From Streptomyces sp. PT12 (GTDB taxonomy: Bacteria > Actinomycetota > Actinomycetes > Streptomycetales > Streptomycetaceae), in the NCBI RefSeq assembly GCF_003311645.1, contig NZ_QEST01000167.1, forward strand, positions 1-47,048: 47,048 nucleotides of DNA, written 5' to 3'. Both the position numbers and the translations under genes were made by a program. Shown here piece by piece: positions 16,124-23,628 of the stretch. The notes below the pieces were generated by a model, which was not told where the DNA came from, did no database searches, and was given only the letters and a program-made list of their open reading frames with translations. Position 1 is the stretch's first letter. Each line of letters opens with the position of its first letter.

Positions 16124-17865
16124 ACGACTCCACCGCGCCCGCCCCTTCGGGCGCTCCCGATCCCGCCTCCGATCCCGCCTCCGATCCCGTCCGCTCCGTC
16201 TGGCACAGCCCCGGCCACCTCGACCGCTACCGGGCGCGGGTGTTCGCCGCCCGGGACCGGCTGCGCGCCGAGCACGCCGACCCGCGCGGCGAACAACAGC
16301 GGGTGCTGGCCGACCTGCTGGCGTTCAACGCGGACACCGAGTTCGGCCGCGAGCACGGGTTCGGGACCATCCGCACGCTCGACGCGTTCCGGTCGGCCGT
16401 CCCGATCCGGGACTACGCGGGCCACGCCCCCTGGATCGAGAGGACGGCGGCCGGCGAGCGGAACCTGCTGACCGCCGACACCCCGGCCCTCTACTTCACC
16501 AGCAGCGGCAGCACCGGGGCGCACAAGAAGGTGCCGGTCACCCCGCGGTTTGTGCGCACCACCTTCATGCCGTTCTACCTGGCGGCCTGGGCCCCGCTCG
16601 CCGAGCACTTCCCCGACGTGCTGGCGCGGCCCGACGCCGTGCTCAACCTCAAGCACGACCCGCTGACCGCGCCGCCCACCGTCGGCGACGGCCGGCCCCA
16701 CGTGGGCGCGAGCCAGGTGGACTTCGGCGCGATGTTCGGCGAGCCGCTGTCCGCCGAGCCGGGCACCGGCGCGCCCTGGGCGGCCCTGCCGGTGCCAACC
16801 GAGCCAGGCGACCACCTCGAACGTGCCTACCTGCGGCTGCGGCTTGCGGTGCAGAGCGACGTGCGGGCGCTGGTCGGCATCAACCCGGCGATGATCGCCG
16901 CCGTCCCGCACCAGCTGAACCTCTGGTGGGAACGGATCGTGAAGGAGGTGCGCGACGGCACCCTCGGTGGCCTGCCGCACCGCGCCCCCGACCCCGGCAG
17001 GGCCGCCGAACTTGAACGGCTCGCGGGCTACTTCGGGACGGTGCGGCCTGCGCACGTGTGGCCCAGGGTGCGCGCGCTGTTCTGCTGGACGACGGGCGTG
17101 GCGTCGCTGTACCTGCCGGCGCTGCGCGCGGAGTTCGGCCCCGATGTGGCGCTGCTGCCCGCGCCAGTGGCCGCCTCCGAAGGGCCGGTCGGGGTGGCGC
17201 TCGACCGGCACGCCTCGGCGGGCAGCCTGGTCGCCTCGGCCGCGGTCTACGAGTTCGTGCCCGCCGAGGCGGACCTGGCCCCCGACGCGGCCACCCTGCT
17301 GCCGCACGAGATCGAGGCCGGCCGGGAGTACCACGTGCTCTTCAGCCATGTCGGCGGGCTCTACCGGTACCCGGTCGGGGACGTGGTGCGGGTGGTGGAC
17401 CGGGTCGGCGGGGTGCCGCGCGTGGCGTACGCGGGCCGCGGCGTTCGCTCGGACGCGGCAGGCGAACGGCTCCGCGACGCGCAGGTGGTCCGCGCCCTGC
17501 GGGCGGCCCTTGACGCCGGAGGGCTGGCGCTGCACAACGTGGCCTGCCGGGTCGAGCCGGGCGCGGACGGCGTCCCCGCCTACGTCTTCGCGCTCGCCCC
17601 GCGCACCACCTGGCGGCCTGACGAGATCACCCGGTTCGCCGCGGCCCTTGACCGCGCTCTGGCCGCCGAGTCGGCGGGGTACGCCACGGCCAGGGCCGAC
17701 CGCCGACTTGGTCGGCCGACCGTCCGGCCCCTGCCGGGCGACGCGTTCCTCCGCGACTGGCACGCGGCGGTCGGCGCGGGCGTCCGCCCGACCCAGGTCA
17801 AGGACCGCCTCTTCCGGCAGGACGACGCCCTCTGGACGCGCCTCATCGGCGCCCCCCGGCACTGA
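16120..17865 (+). CDS. GH3-family acyl-adenylate/acyl-amido synthetase
   Basis: The protein has 581 residues from GTG 16120, which overlaps the kinase-like gene by four bases. After a low-complexity N-terminus with a repeated ASDP (encoded by tandem gatcccgcctcc), the GH3 signature motifs appear: YFTSSGSTGAHKKVPVT (125-141), LPAPVAASEGPVGVAL and FSHVGGLYRYPVGDVVRV. Plant GH3 enzymes adenylate jasmonate or auxin and link them to amino acids; bacterial members are poorly characterised. In this cluster it could activate the carboxylic acid product for amide, ester or thioester formation. Jasmonate, a cyclopentanone acid, is a suggestive analogue of methylenomycin-like cyclopentanoid acids. That link is speculation. 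Confidence 0.85.
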   Translation: MNDSTAPAPSGAPDPASDPASDPVRSVWHSPGHLDRYRARVFAARDRLRAEHADPRGEQQRVLADLLAFNADTEFGREHGFGTIRTLDAFRSAVPIRDYAGHAPWIERTAAGERNLLTADTPALYFTSSGSTGAHKKVPVTPRFVRTTFMPFYLAAWAPLAEHFPDVLARPDAVLNLKHDPLTAPPTVGDGRPHVGASQVDFGAMFGEPLSAEPGTGAPWAALPVPTEPGDHLERAYLRLRLAVQSDVRALVGINPAMIAAVPHQLNLWWERIVKEVRDGTLGGLPHRAPDPGRAAELERLAGYFGTVRPAHVWPRVRALFCWTTGVASLYLPALRAEFGPDVALLPAPVAASEGPVGVALDRHASAGSLVASAAVYEFVPAEADLAPDAATLLPHEIEAGREYHVLFSHVGGLYRYPVGDVVRVVDRVGGVPRVAYAGRGVRSDAAGERLRDAQVVRALRAALDAGGLALHNVACRVEPGADGVPAYVFALAPRTTWRPDEITRFAAALDRALAAESAGYATARADRRLGRPTVRPLPGDAFLRDWHAAVGAGVRPTQVKDRLFRQDDALWTRLIGAPRH

Positions 17866-17926
17866 ACCGCCCTCAAGCGCCGGGAGTCGCACCCCGGCAC
17901 GCGCCCCAACCGACGAGGAGCCATCC

Positions 17927-18781
17927 ATGCCCGCGCTCGAACCCGTCGAACGGACCGCCCTGCTCACCGCCGCGCTGCGGGCCGCAGAGACGCGCCGCGA
18001 CGACCGCCTGTACGAGGACCCCTACGCGGCCGGGCTGGTCGGGGATGTCGGCCCCGAACTGCTGGCCGAGATCCGCGCCGCGACGTTCCCGCACGACCGG
18101 CCGCGCACCCTGCCGAGCACCCCGGACTACAACGCGATCCGCACCCGCTTCTTCGACGACCTGCTCCAGGCCGCCGCGCGCGAGCCGGGCGCCACCCAGA
18201 TCGTGCTGGCCCCTGCGGGCATGGACTCCCGCGCCTACCGGCTGCCATGGCCAGGGCACATCCGTTACTTCGAGGTGGACCGGCCCGCGGTGCTCGACTT
18301 CAAGGCCGAGCGGATGCGCGGGGTGAGGCCGCTGGCCGACCACCGCGCGGTGGCCGCCGACCTGACCGGCCCCGGCTGGGAGGACCGCCTGGTCGCGGCG
18401 GGCTACGACCCGTCCGTCCCCTCGACGTGGCTGCTCGAAGGGCTGCTGTACTACATCCCGGAGGCCGAAGGGCGCCGGATGCTGGAGCGGGTCGCCGGCA
18501 TCACCGCGCCCGGCAGCCGGATCGCCGCAGACATCGTCAACGGCGCCGCTCTGACGCTGCCCCACATGCGGGGTCTCCTCGAGGTGTTCGCCGGCTGGGG
18601 CTGCCCCTGGGTGTTCGGCACGGACGAGCCCGAGGCCCTTTTCGACGGCTACGGCTTCGACGTGCGCGCCGTCCAGCCCGGCGAGCCGGGTGCCGACTTC
18701 GGCCGCTGGCCCGACCCGGTGCCGCCGCGCGCGGAACGGAACGTCCGGCGGGTGTTCTTCGTCGACGGCCGGCGCCGCTGA
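17927..18781 (+). CDS. PPM1/LCMT-type SAM-dependent O-methyltransferase
   Basis: The protein has 284 residues with GAGGAG seven bases before ATG 17927. ERTALLTAALRAAETRRDD and LYEDPYAAGLV open the protein, as in the TIGR00027/leucine-carboxyl-methyltransferase-like family. IVLAPAGMDSRAYRLPWP is the SAM-binding region, IRYFEVDRPAVLDFK gives the acidic residue after strand two, and TWLLEGLLYYIPEAEGRRML is the family's post-motif. These enzymes methylate carboxylates or hydroxyls of polyketides. Together with the GH3 upstream it suggests the product has a carboxyl or enol that is methylated. A three-base gap follows before the FAD gene. Confidence 0.85.
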   Translation: MPALEPVERTALLTAALRAAETRRDDRLYEDPYAAGLVGDVGPELLAEIRAATFPHDRPRTLPSTPDYNAIRTRFFDDLLQAAAREPGATQIVLAPAGMDSRAYRLPWPGHIRYFEVDRPAVLDFKAERMRGVRPLADHRAVAADLTGPGWEDRLVAAGYDPSVPSTWLLEGLLYYIPEAEGRRMLERVAGITAPGSRIAADIVNGAALTLPHMRGLLEVFAGWGCPWVFGTDEPEALFDGYGFDVRAVQPGEPGADFGRWPDPVPPRAERNVRRVFFVDGRRR

Positions 18782-18783
18782 CC

Positions 18784-20241
18784 ATGGCGACCACCGTGAT
18801 AGCAGGCGGCGGCGTCGCCGGCCTCGCCCTCGCGCTTGCGCTCGGCGGGCGCGGCCACCGGGTGCGGGTGCTGGAGCGGGGCGACCCCCCACCGGACGGG
18901 CCGGTCGTCAAGAGCGCGCGGCTGTGGCGGCGCCCCCTGGTCCCGCAGGCCGCCCACGACCACATCCTGAACGGGCTCGGCGTGCGCGCGCTGCGCCGCC
19001 ATGCGCCGGCCGTGCTCGACGCGGCGCTGGCCGAGGGCGCCCGGCTTCTCGACCTCAACTCCCTTGCGCCGCCAGGCCCGGACGGCGCGGCGGCGCCCCG
19101 GGACGACGAGCTGACCACGCTGGTCGTCCGGCGCACCGTGCTTGACGTGCTGCTGTACCGGGCGGCGGCGGCGCTGCCGCGGGTGACGATCCACCACAAC
19201 GTCGTGGCGCGCGGCCTGTCGCTCGCGCCGTCCGGCCGGTCAGGCCAGCGGGTGGCGGGCGTGGTCACGGACGGCGGCGGGGGATTGCCCGCCGATGTGG
19301 TGGTGGACGCCTCGGGGCGCGCGTCCCGCTCGCGCGGCTGGCTGGCCGCGGCCGGCGTCGCCGTACCGGCTGACCTGTCCTCGCCGAGCCGGCTGCGCGC
19401 GTTCGGCCGCTTCTACCGGCTGCGCGACCCGGACGGGCCGCCGCCTGGGCCGCTCAACCGGGGCAACGCGGCAGGCGGCATCTGGGACCACTACTCGGCG
19501 GTGCTGCACCCCGCGGACAACGACGTCTTCGCCATCACCTTCGGGGCGCTGCCTGAGGACCGCGCGGCCGACGGGCTGCGCACCGCCGACGGGTTCACCG
19601 CCGCCTGCCGGCTGTCGCCGCTGCTCGGCGCGTGGGTCACGGCCGAGGCCGCCCAGCCGCTCGGCCCCGTGCGGGTGATCGGGATGCCTCCGAACCTGCT
19701 GCGGGGCACCGCGACCGACCCGCGGCCCCGGGTCACCGGGCTCCTCCAGGTCGGCGACGCGGCCTGCGTCACCGACCCGATGTTCGGGCGCGGCCTGTCC
19801 ACCGCTCTGGAACACGCCTTCGAGCTGGCCGAGTTGTGGGCGGACGGCGCGCCGTCGGCCGCCGCCGCCGCCGAGCTGGCTGAGGGGCTGCTCGGCCCCT
19901 GGTACGCGCTGGGCGCCCATGACTCGTGGGCGCGGATCGCCCGCTGGCGTGCCGCCTGCGGGCTGCCGCCGCTCCCCGCGGCTGACCGGCCAAGGGCGCC
20001 GGTACCAGCCGACCGGGTCGCCGCCGCGCTCGCCGCCGCGGCCACCGACCCTGTGGTGTGGCGGGGCGTCAGCCGGGTGCAGAACACCCTCGCCACCCCG
20101 GCCGAGGTCTATGGCGACCCGGAGTTCCTGGCCCGGCTGCCAGCCGCCCCAGCCGGTGGCGCCGCGGCTGGGCCGCCCGGGCTCCGCCCGCCGACGCACG
20201 CCGAACTCCGCGATGCCATCGCCGCACAGGAAGAAGGCTGA
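18784..20241 (+). CDS. FAD-dependent oxidoreductase (PHBH/geranylgeranyl-reductase-like)
   Basis: The protein has 485 residues from ATG 18784. The dinucleotide-binding motif GGGVAGLALALALGGRGHR (8-26) is followed by VLERG, and the second FAD motif is QVGDAACVTDPMFGRGLSTA. The GD...P motif without the tryptophan-halogenase WxWxIP signature argues against a halogenase. Candidate reactions are hydroxylation, epoxidation or double-bond reduction. Methylenomycin A carries an epoxide, so an epoxidase role is possible but unproven. It sits between a methyltransferase and an unknown gene, both in tight coupling. Confidence 0.8.
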   Translation: MATTVIAGGGVAGLALALALGGRGHRVRVLERGDPPPDGPVVKSARLWRRPLVPQAAHDHILNGLGVRALRRHAPAVLDAALAEGARLLDLNSLAPPGPDGAAAPRDDELTTLVVRRTVLDVLLYRAAAALPRVTIHHNVVARGLSLAPSGRSGQRVAGVVTDGGGGLPADVVVDASGRASRSRGWLAAAGVAVPADLSSPSRLRAFGRFYRLRDPDGPPPGPLNRGNAAGGIWDHYSAVLHPADNDVFAITFGALPEDRAADGLRTADGFTAACRLSPLLGAWVTAEAAQPLGPVRVIGMPPNLLRGTATDPRPRVTGLLQVGDAACVTDPMFGRGLSTALEHAFELAELWADGAPSAAAAAELAEGLLGPWYALGAHDSWARIARWRAACGLPPLPAADRPRAPVPADRVAAALAAAATDPVVWRGVSRVQNTLATPAEVYGDPEFLARLPAAPAGGAAAGPPGLRPPTHAELRDAIAAQEEG

Positions 20242-20243
20242 GG

Positions 20244-21404
20244 ATGCCGCCTCGCACCAACGTCCTGCTGGCCCCGGTCACCGTCACCCCCACCAAGCCG
20301 CTGACCCCGAGCCACCTCAAGGGCCTGCTGTGGACGGACGTGATGTACCGGGCCACCGCGCCGCTCGCCGAGGTGTCCTACCGCTACAGCCACACCACCT
20401 ACCACGTCACCGAGCAGACGGTCGGGTTCTGGGAGTATCTCGACCGTGTCCATGGCGAGTTGGACTACGCGGCCCTCACCGAGGAGGACATCGGCGACCT
20501 CTATGTCAGCTACCGCTCAGGGGACCGCGCGCAGAGCGCCGAGGCGCTGCGGCCCTACCGGGACGCCGTGGAGCACGACGGCTGGGTGCACCCGGCCAGC
20601 GAGCGGATGCTGCGGCTGTGGGCCGGGCACTACGCGCGGCTCGGCATGCACGACCCGGGTCTGGTCGCGCACCAGCCACCGGGGCTCGGCCTTGATGAGA
20701 TGATCGACCGGCTCGCCGCCGTCGGGCTCGTCCTCGACCAGCGGCCAGGCGGAGGCCCCGTCTATCTGGACCTCACCCGGCACGGGATGCCGCTGCGCCG
20801 GATCGTCTCGGCGGACGGCCGCCCCAACTACCTGGCCTGCGCGCTGCGGGAGCTGCTGCCCATCGTGCCCGACCACGACGAGGTGGTCCTGCTCCACGAC
20901 CGGGAACTCGACCCGGACTACCAGCTGCTCGACCGGGTGCTGACCACGGTGGGGCCGACCGTGCGCCGGGTCTGTCTCGGGCGGGTGCCCATCGACGGCA
21001 AGATCACCTCGGCCCGGCACGGCGGCTGGCGCGGCCACACCGCGGGCGCGCTGCTGCGCGCGGCGGGCGAGGCGATGGCCGGGGCCGGCCCCGCCCCTGG
21101 CACCCAGGACGACGGGACGGCCGCGCTCCGGCTCGGGATGCGGCTCTACTTCATCGCCACCCTCGGCCCCGGCCATCGGCAGTCGTTCCGGCACGACCTG
21201 CTGCGGCAGTGCCTGACCACCGCGGCCCGGCTGCTGAACCGCGCCGGGGAGGCGGCGGCGGGCGGCGGCGACGAGCTGCTGGGCGCGCTCGGTCGGCATC
21301 GGCGTGACCACACCTATGTGGACCCCTACCGGCTGACGTGCTCGCTGCTTGGCAGCCGACGGCCGGCCCCCGACCCAGGGCTGCTCTCGGCGGTGTACCT
21401 GTGA
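20244..21404 (+). CDS. Unrecognised 386-residue cluster protein
   Basis: I do not recognise this protein. It starts two bases after the FAD gene stop and overlaps the next gene by four bases (GTGA). It is soluble with mixed alpha/beta character. Notable segments are VTPTKPLTPSHLKGLLWTD (13-31), DEMIDRLAAVGLVLDQRPGG, LDLTRHGMPLRRIVSADGRP, VVLLHDRELDPDYQLLDRVL, DGKITSARHGGWRGHT and the C-terminal RLTCSLLGSR. HDRELDPDYQ and the KITSARHGGW segment could be active-site elements of a new enzyme type, but no family motif is clear. Strong coupling to both neighbours argues for a pathway enzyme or a subunit that works with the following 255-residue protein. Confidence 0.75.
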   Translation: MPPRTNVLLAPVTVTPTKPLTPSHLKGLLWTDVMYRATAPLAEVSYRYSHTTYHVTEQTVGFWEYLDRVHGELDYAALTEEDIGDLYVSYRSGDRAQSAEALRPYRDAVEHDGWVHPASERMLRLWAGHYARLGMHDPGLVAHQPPGLGLDEMIDRLAAVGLVLDQRPGGGPVYLDLTRHGMPLRRIVSADGRPNYLACALRELLPIVPDHDEVVLLHDRELDPDYQLLDRVLTTVGPTVRRVCLGRVPIDGKITSARHGGWRGHTAGALLRAAGEAMAGAGPAPGTQDDGTAALRLGMRLYFIATLGPGHRQSFRHDLLRQCLTTAARLLNRAGEAAAGGGDELLGALGRHRRDHTYVDPYRLTCSLLGSRRPAPDPGLLSAVYL

Positions 21405-22168
21405 CCAGCGTCGTCGACCCGGCGGCGCCATCCGCCGACTTCGCGTCCCTCTCCCAGGAGACGCTGCTCAGTTCGGCCCTGGCGCGGGTGCGCGCCGCCC
21501 GCCCCGACCTGGCGGAGCGGCTCGACCCGGCTAGCGCGCGGTCCCCGCACGCGGTGCGCGCGGCCCTGGCCGCCACCGCGGGCGCCGACCCCGACGAGGT
21601 GCTGGCCGTGGTCGTCATCGGCCGGCTCGACCTGGCCGCCTGGGCGCGCGACACCTGCGCCTTCGCGCTCACCCTCGACGCGGCGGCGCGGGCGGCCTGG
21701 CGGCGCTCGTTCACCCGCACCGTGTTCCTCGCCGGCAGTCCGCCGAACCTCCGCGAGCGGTTCGCCTTCGCCCAGGTCGCCGCCGACGCGGCGGTGGCCT
21801 GGGCCGGACCGGCGCCCCGCGCGGCGACGGCCACGCTGCGGCGGCTGTTGAAGAACTTCGAGGCGCCGCACGAGCTGCCGACCCGGCCCTCCGTCACGGT
21901 GACGGTGCCAGGCCGGCCGCCGGGCCGCCCGGCCCACCGGGTGGTGCGGGTCGCGACCGCCAGGGTGACCGTCGCCGAGGCGCTGGTGCACGTCAACCAC
22001 CTGCTGACCGAGGCGGTCATCGACGGGCTTGTCGGCCCGGGGGACCGGCTGTCGCTGCGGTTTGTGCCGCGGCTGACCGGCGCCAGGTTCCTGGCGTTGC
22101 GCGTCGACACGGACGTACACCACCCGGACCGGCTCCAGGCGTACGCCGGACTCACCGAGGAGGTCTGA
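21401..22168 (+). CDS. Unrecognised 255-residue cluster protein, coupled to the 386-residue gene
   Basis: The GTG start overlaps the preceding stop. The protein is helical in its first half (LSSALARVRAARPDLAERLD, VLAVVVIGRLDLAAWARDTC, AAWRRSFTRTVFLAGSPPNL) and then has a strand-rich section (PSVTVTVPGRPPG, HRVVRVATARVTVAEALVHV) and a final LSLRFVPRLTGARFLALRVD. The second half resembles AfsA-like hot-dog architecture only loosely (VAEALVHVNHLLTEAVIDGL), so I do not assign it. It is found here as part of a coupled block of three unfamiliar genes. Confidence 0.7.
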   Translation: MTSVVDPAAPSADFASLSQETLLSSALARVRAARPDLAERLDPASARSPHAVRAALAATAGADPDEVLAVVVIGRLDLAAWARDTCAFALTLDAAARAAWRRSFTRTVFLAGSPPNLRERFAFAQVAADAAVAWAGPAPRAATATLRRLLKNFEAPHELPTRPSVTVTVPGRPPGRPAHRVVRVATARVTVAEALVHVNHLLTEAVIDGLVGPGDRLSLRFVPRLTGARFLALRVDTDVHHPDRLQAYAGLTEEV

Positions 22169-22171
22169 GAG

Positions 22172-22834
22172 TTGTCCCCATCCACACCCGCCCAGGAGAT
22201 CCCCGCCCAGGAGCCCTCCGCCACGCCACGCCCCGTCCGGCTCGGGGTGCACGGCCCCAGCCACCTGGCGCGGCGGATCGTCGCCGCAGCCGGCCACCCG
22301 CGCCAGGCCGTGGAGCTGGTCCCCTACGAGGTCGGCGAGCCGTTCGCCGCGCTGCGCGCGGGCCGCACCGACCTGCTGCTGGTCAAGTACCCGCAGAACG
22401 AGCCGGACCTCGCGGTCAGCGCGCCGGTCTGCCACGACGGGCGGGCGGTGCTGGTCGGCGCCCACCACCCGCTGGCCGACCGGGAGTCCGTGTCGGTCGA
22501 GGAGCTGGCCGCGTTCGACGCCTTCGCCTGCCCTGGCGACTTCCCGCCGCACGTCTGGGACCTGGTGACGCCGCCCCGGACGCCCCGGGGCCGCGCCATC
22601 CGCCGGGTCCACCGGATGACGACGTTCCCCGCGCTGGTCGGCCTGCTGCGCGCCACGCACGCGATCCATGTGTCGTTCCGCTCGCTCGCGGGGACCCTGC
22701 CGGCCGGGGTGCGGGCCGTGCCGGTGACCGACCTGCCGTCGGCTCCGGTCGCCCTTGCCTGGCTGCGGTCGGTCGAACCCCCCGCGCACGTACGGCGGTT
22801 GGTGGCCGACGCGGAACGGTCGGCGCGGCGGTGA
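22172..22834 (+). CDS. LysR-type substrate-binding domain protein without DNA-binding domain
   Basis: The protein has 220 residues from TTG 22172, with GAGGAGG ten bases upstream. After a 20-residue tail, VRLGVHGPSHLARRIVAAAG starts a LysR effector-binding fold: VGEPFAALRAGRTDLLLVKY, VLVGAHHPLADRESVSVEEL and RMTTFPALVGLLRATHAIHV follow the usual order of type 2 periplasmic-binding lobes. The winged HTH that should precede it is missing, and there is no room upstream because the coding of the previous gene ends four bases earlier. It therefore cannot bind DNA alone. It may be a ligand sensor, a partner subunit or a repurposed enzyme. It overlaps the hydrolase gene by four bases. Confidence 0.75.
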   Translation: MSPSTPAQEIPAQEPSATPRPVRLGVHGPSHLARRIVAAAGHPRQAVELVPYEVGEPFAALRAGRTDLLLVKYPQNEPDLAVSAPVCHDGRAVLVGAHHPLADRESVSVEELAAFDAFACPGDFPPHVWDLVTPPRTPRGRAIRRVHRMTTFPALVGLLRATHAIHVSFRSLAGTLPAGVRAVPVTDLPSAPVALAWLRSVEPPAHVRRLVADAERSARR

Positions 22835-23628
22835 GCGCCGGGAAGCGGGCCGCCGACCGGCCCACCGTGGTGCTGTTGCACGCCCTGCCGTTCGACGCCT
22901 CCTCGTGGGACGAGGTGGCCCGGGGCCTGCGCGGCCAGGGGCACCCCGTCCTCGCCTACGACCAGCGCGGGTTCGGCGCCGCGCCGCCCACCGACGGGCT
23001 GCCGCCCTCGCTCGACGCGGCGGCCGACGAGCTGGCCGCCGAGCTGGAGCGGAGGGGCCTTGGCTCCGTGGTGCTGGCCGGCTGTTCGATGGGCGGCTAC
23101 CTGGCCATGGCGTTCCTGCGCCGGCACCCTGGCCGGGTCGAGGCCCTGGCGCTGCTGGCGGCGCGGGCCACCGCCGACGACCCGCCGACCGCCGCGCGCC
23201 GCCGCCGTTTCGCCGAGCTGGTCCTCGACGACCGGGCGCGGGACCAGCTGGTCGCCGAGACCACGCCGGCCCTGCTCGGCGCCACCACGCGGGCCCGTAC
23301 GCCCCATCTGACGGAGCGCGTCACGGAGTTGGCGCTGGCGGCCCGGCCGGCCTCGGTCGCCTGGGCGCAACGCGCCATCGCGGAGCGGGTCGACGCCCTC
23401 GACACGCTGCGCGCCACCGACGTGCCTGCGGTGGTGGTGGTCGGGGACGAGGACGAGCTGGTCTCCGTGGACGAGGCCGGCCAGGCAGTCGCCGCCCTGC
23501 CCCAGGGGCGGCTGGTGATCCTGCCAGGAGTCGGCCACCTCGCGCCGCTCGAAGCGCCGGAGGCGACCGTCGGCATCCTCAGCCAGCTGCTCACCCGGCG
23601 GGCGGCGATCGCGGGGGCCGCCCCATGA
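22831..23628 (+). CDS. Alpha/beta-hydrolase
   Basis: The protein has 265 residues from GTG 22831, in a GTGA overlap. The fold is clear: TVVLLHALPFDASSWDEVA, then YDQRGFG, the nucleophile elbow AGCSMGGYLA (Ser87), VVVVGDEDELVS with the acid and GVGHLAPLEAP with the histidine. It resembles beta-ketoadipate enol-lactone hydrolases and similar esterases. Followed by a methyltransferase and carboxymuconolactone-decarboxylase-like domains, it recalls the enol-lactonase/decarboxylase pair of protocatechuate degradation. Here it probably opens or closes a lactone or cleaves an ester of the pathway. Confidence 0.85.
   Translation: MSAGKRAADRPTVVLLHALPFDASSWDEVARGLRGQGHPVLAYDQRGFGAAPPTDGLPPSLDAAADELAAELERRGLGSVVLAGCSMGGYLAMAFLRRHPGRVEALALLAARATADDPPTAARRRRFAELVLDDRARDQLVAETTPALLGATTRARTPHLTERVTELALAARPASVAWAQRAIAERVDALDTLRATDVPAVVVVGDEDELVSVDEAGQAVAALPQGRLVILPGVGHLAPLEAPEATVGILSQLLTRRAAIAGAAP

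Noticed and set aside
15799-17967. 722-residue minus-strand open frame opposite the GH3 gene
   Set aside because: No start context or motifs, and the GH3 signature motifs on the plus strand are unambiguous.
18784-20241. FAD enzyme as a flavin-dependent halogenase
   Set aside because: The WxWxIP halogenase signature is not seen; only the general FAD motifs are present.
22172-22834. Standard LysR transcriptional regulator
   Set aside because: Only the effector-binding domain is encoded; there is no HTH and no upstream coding space for one.
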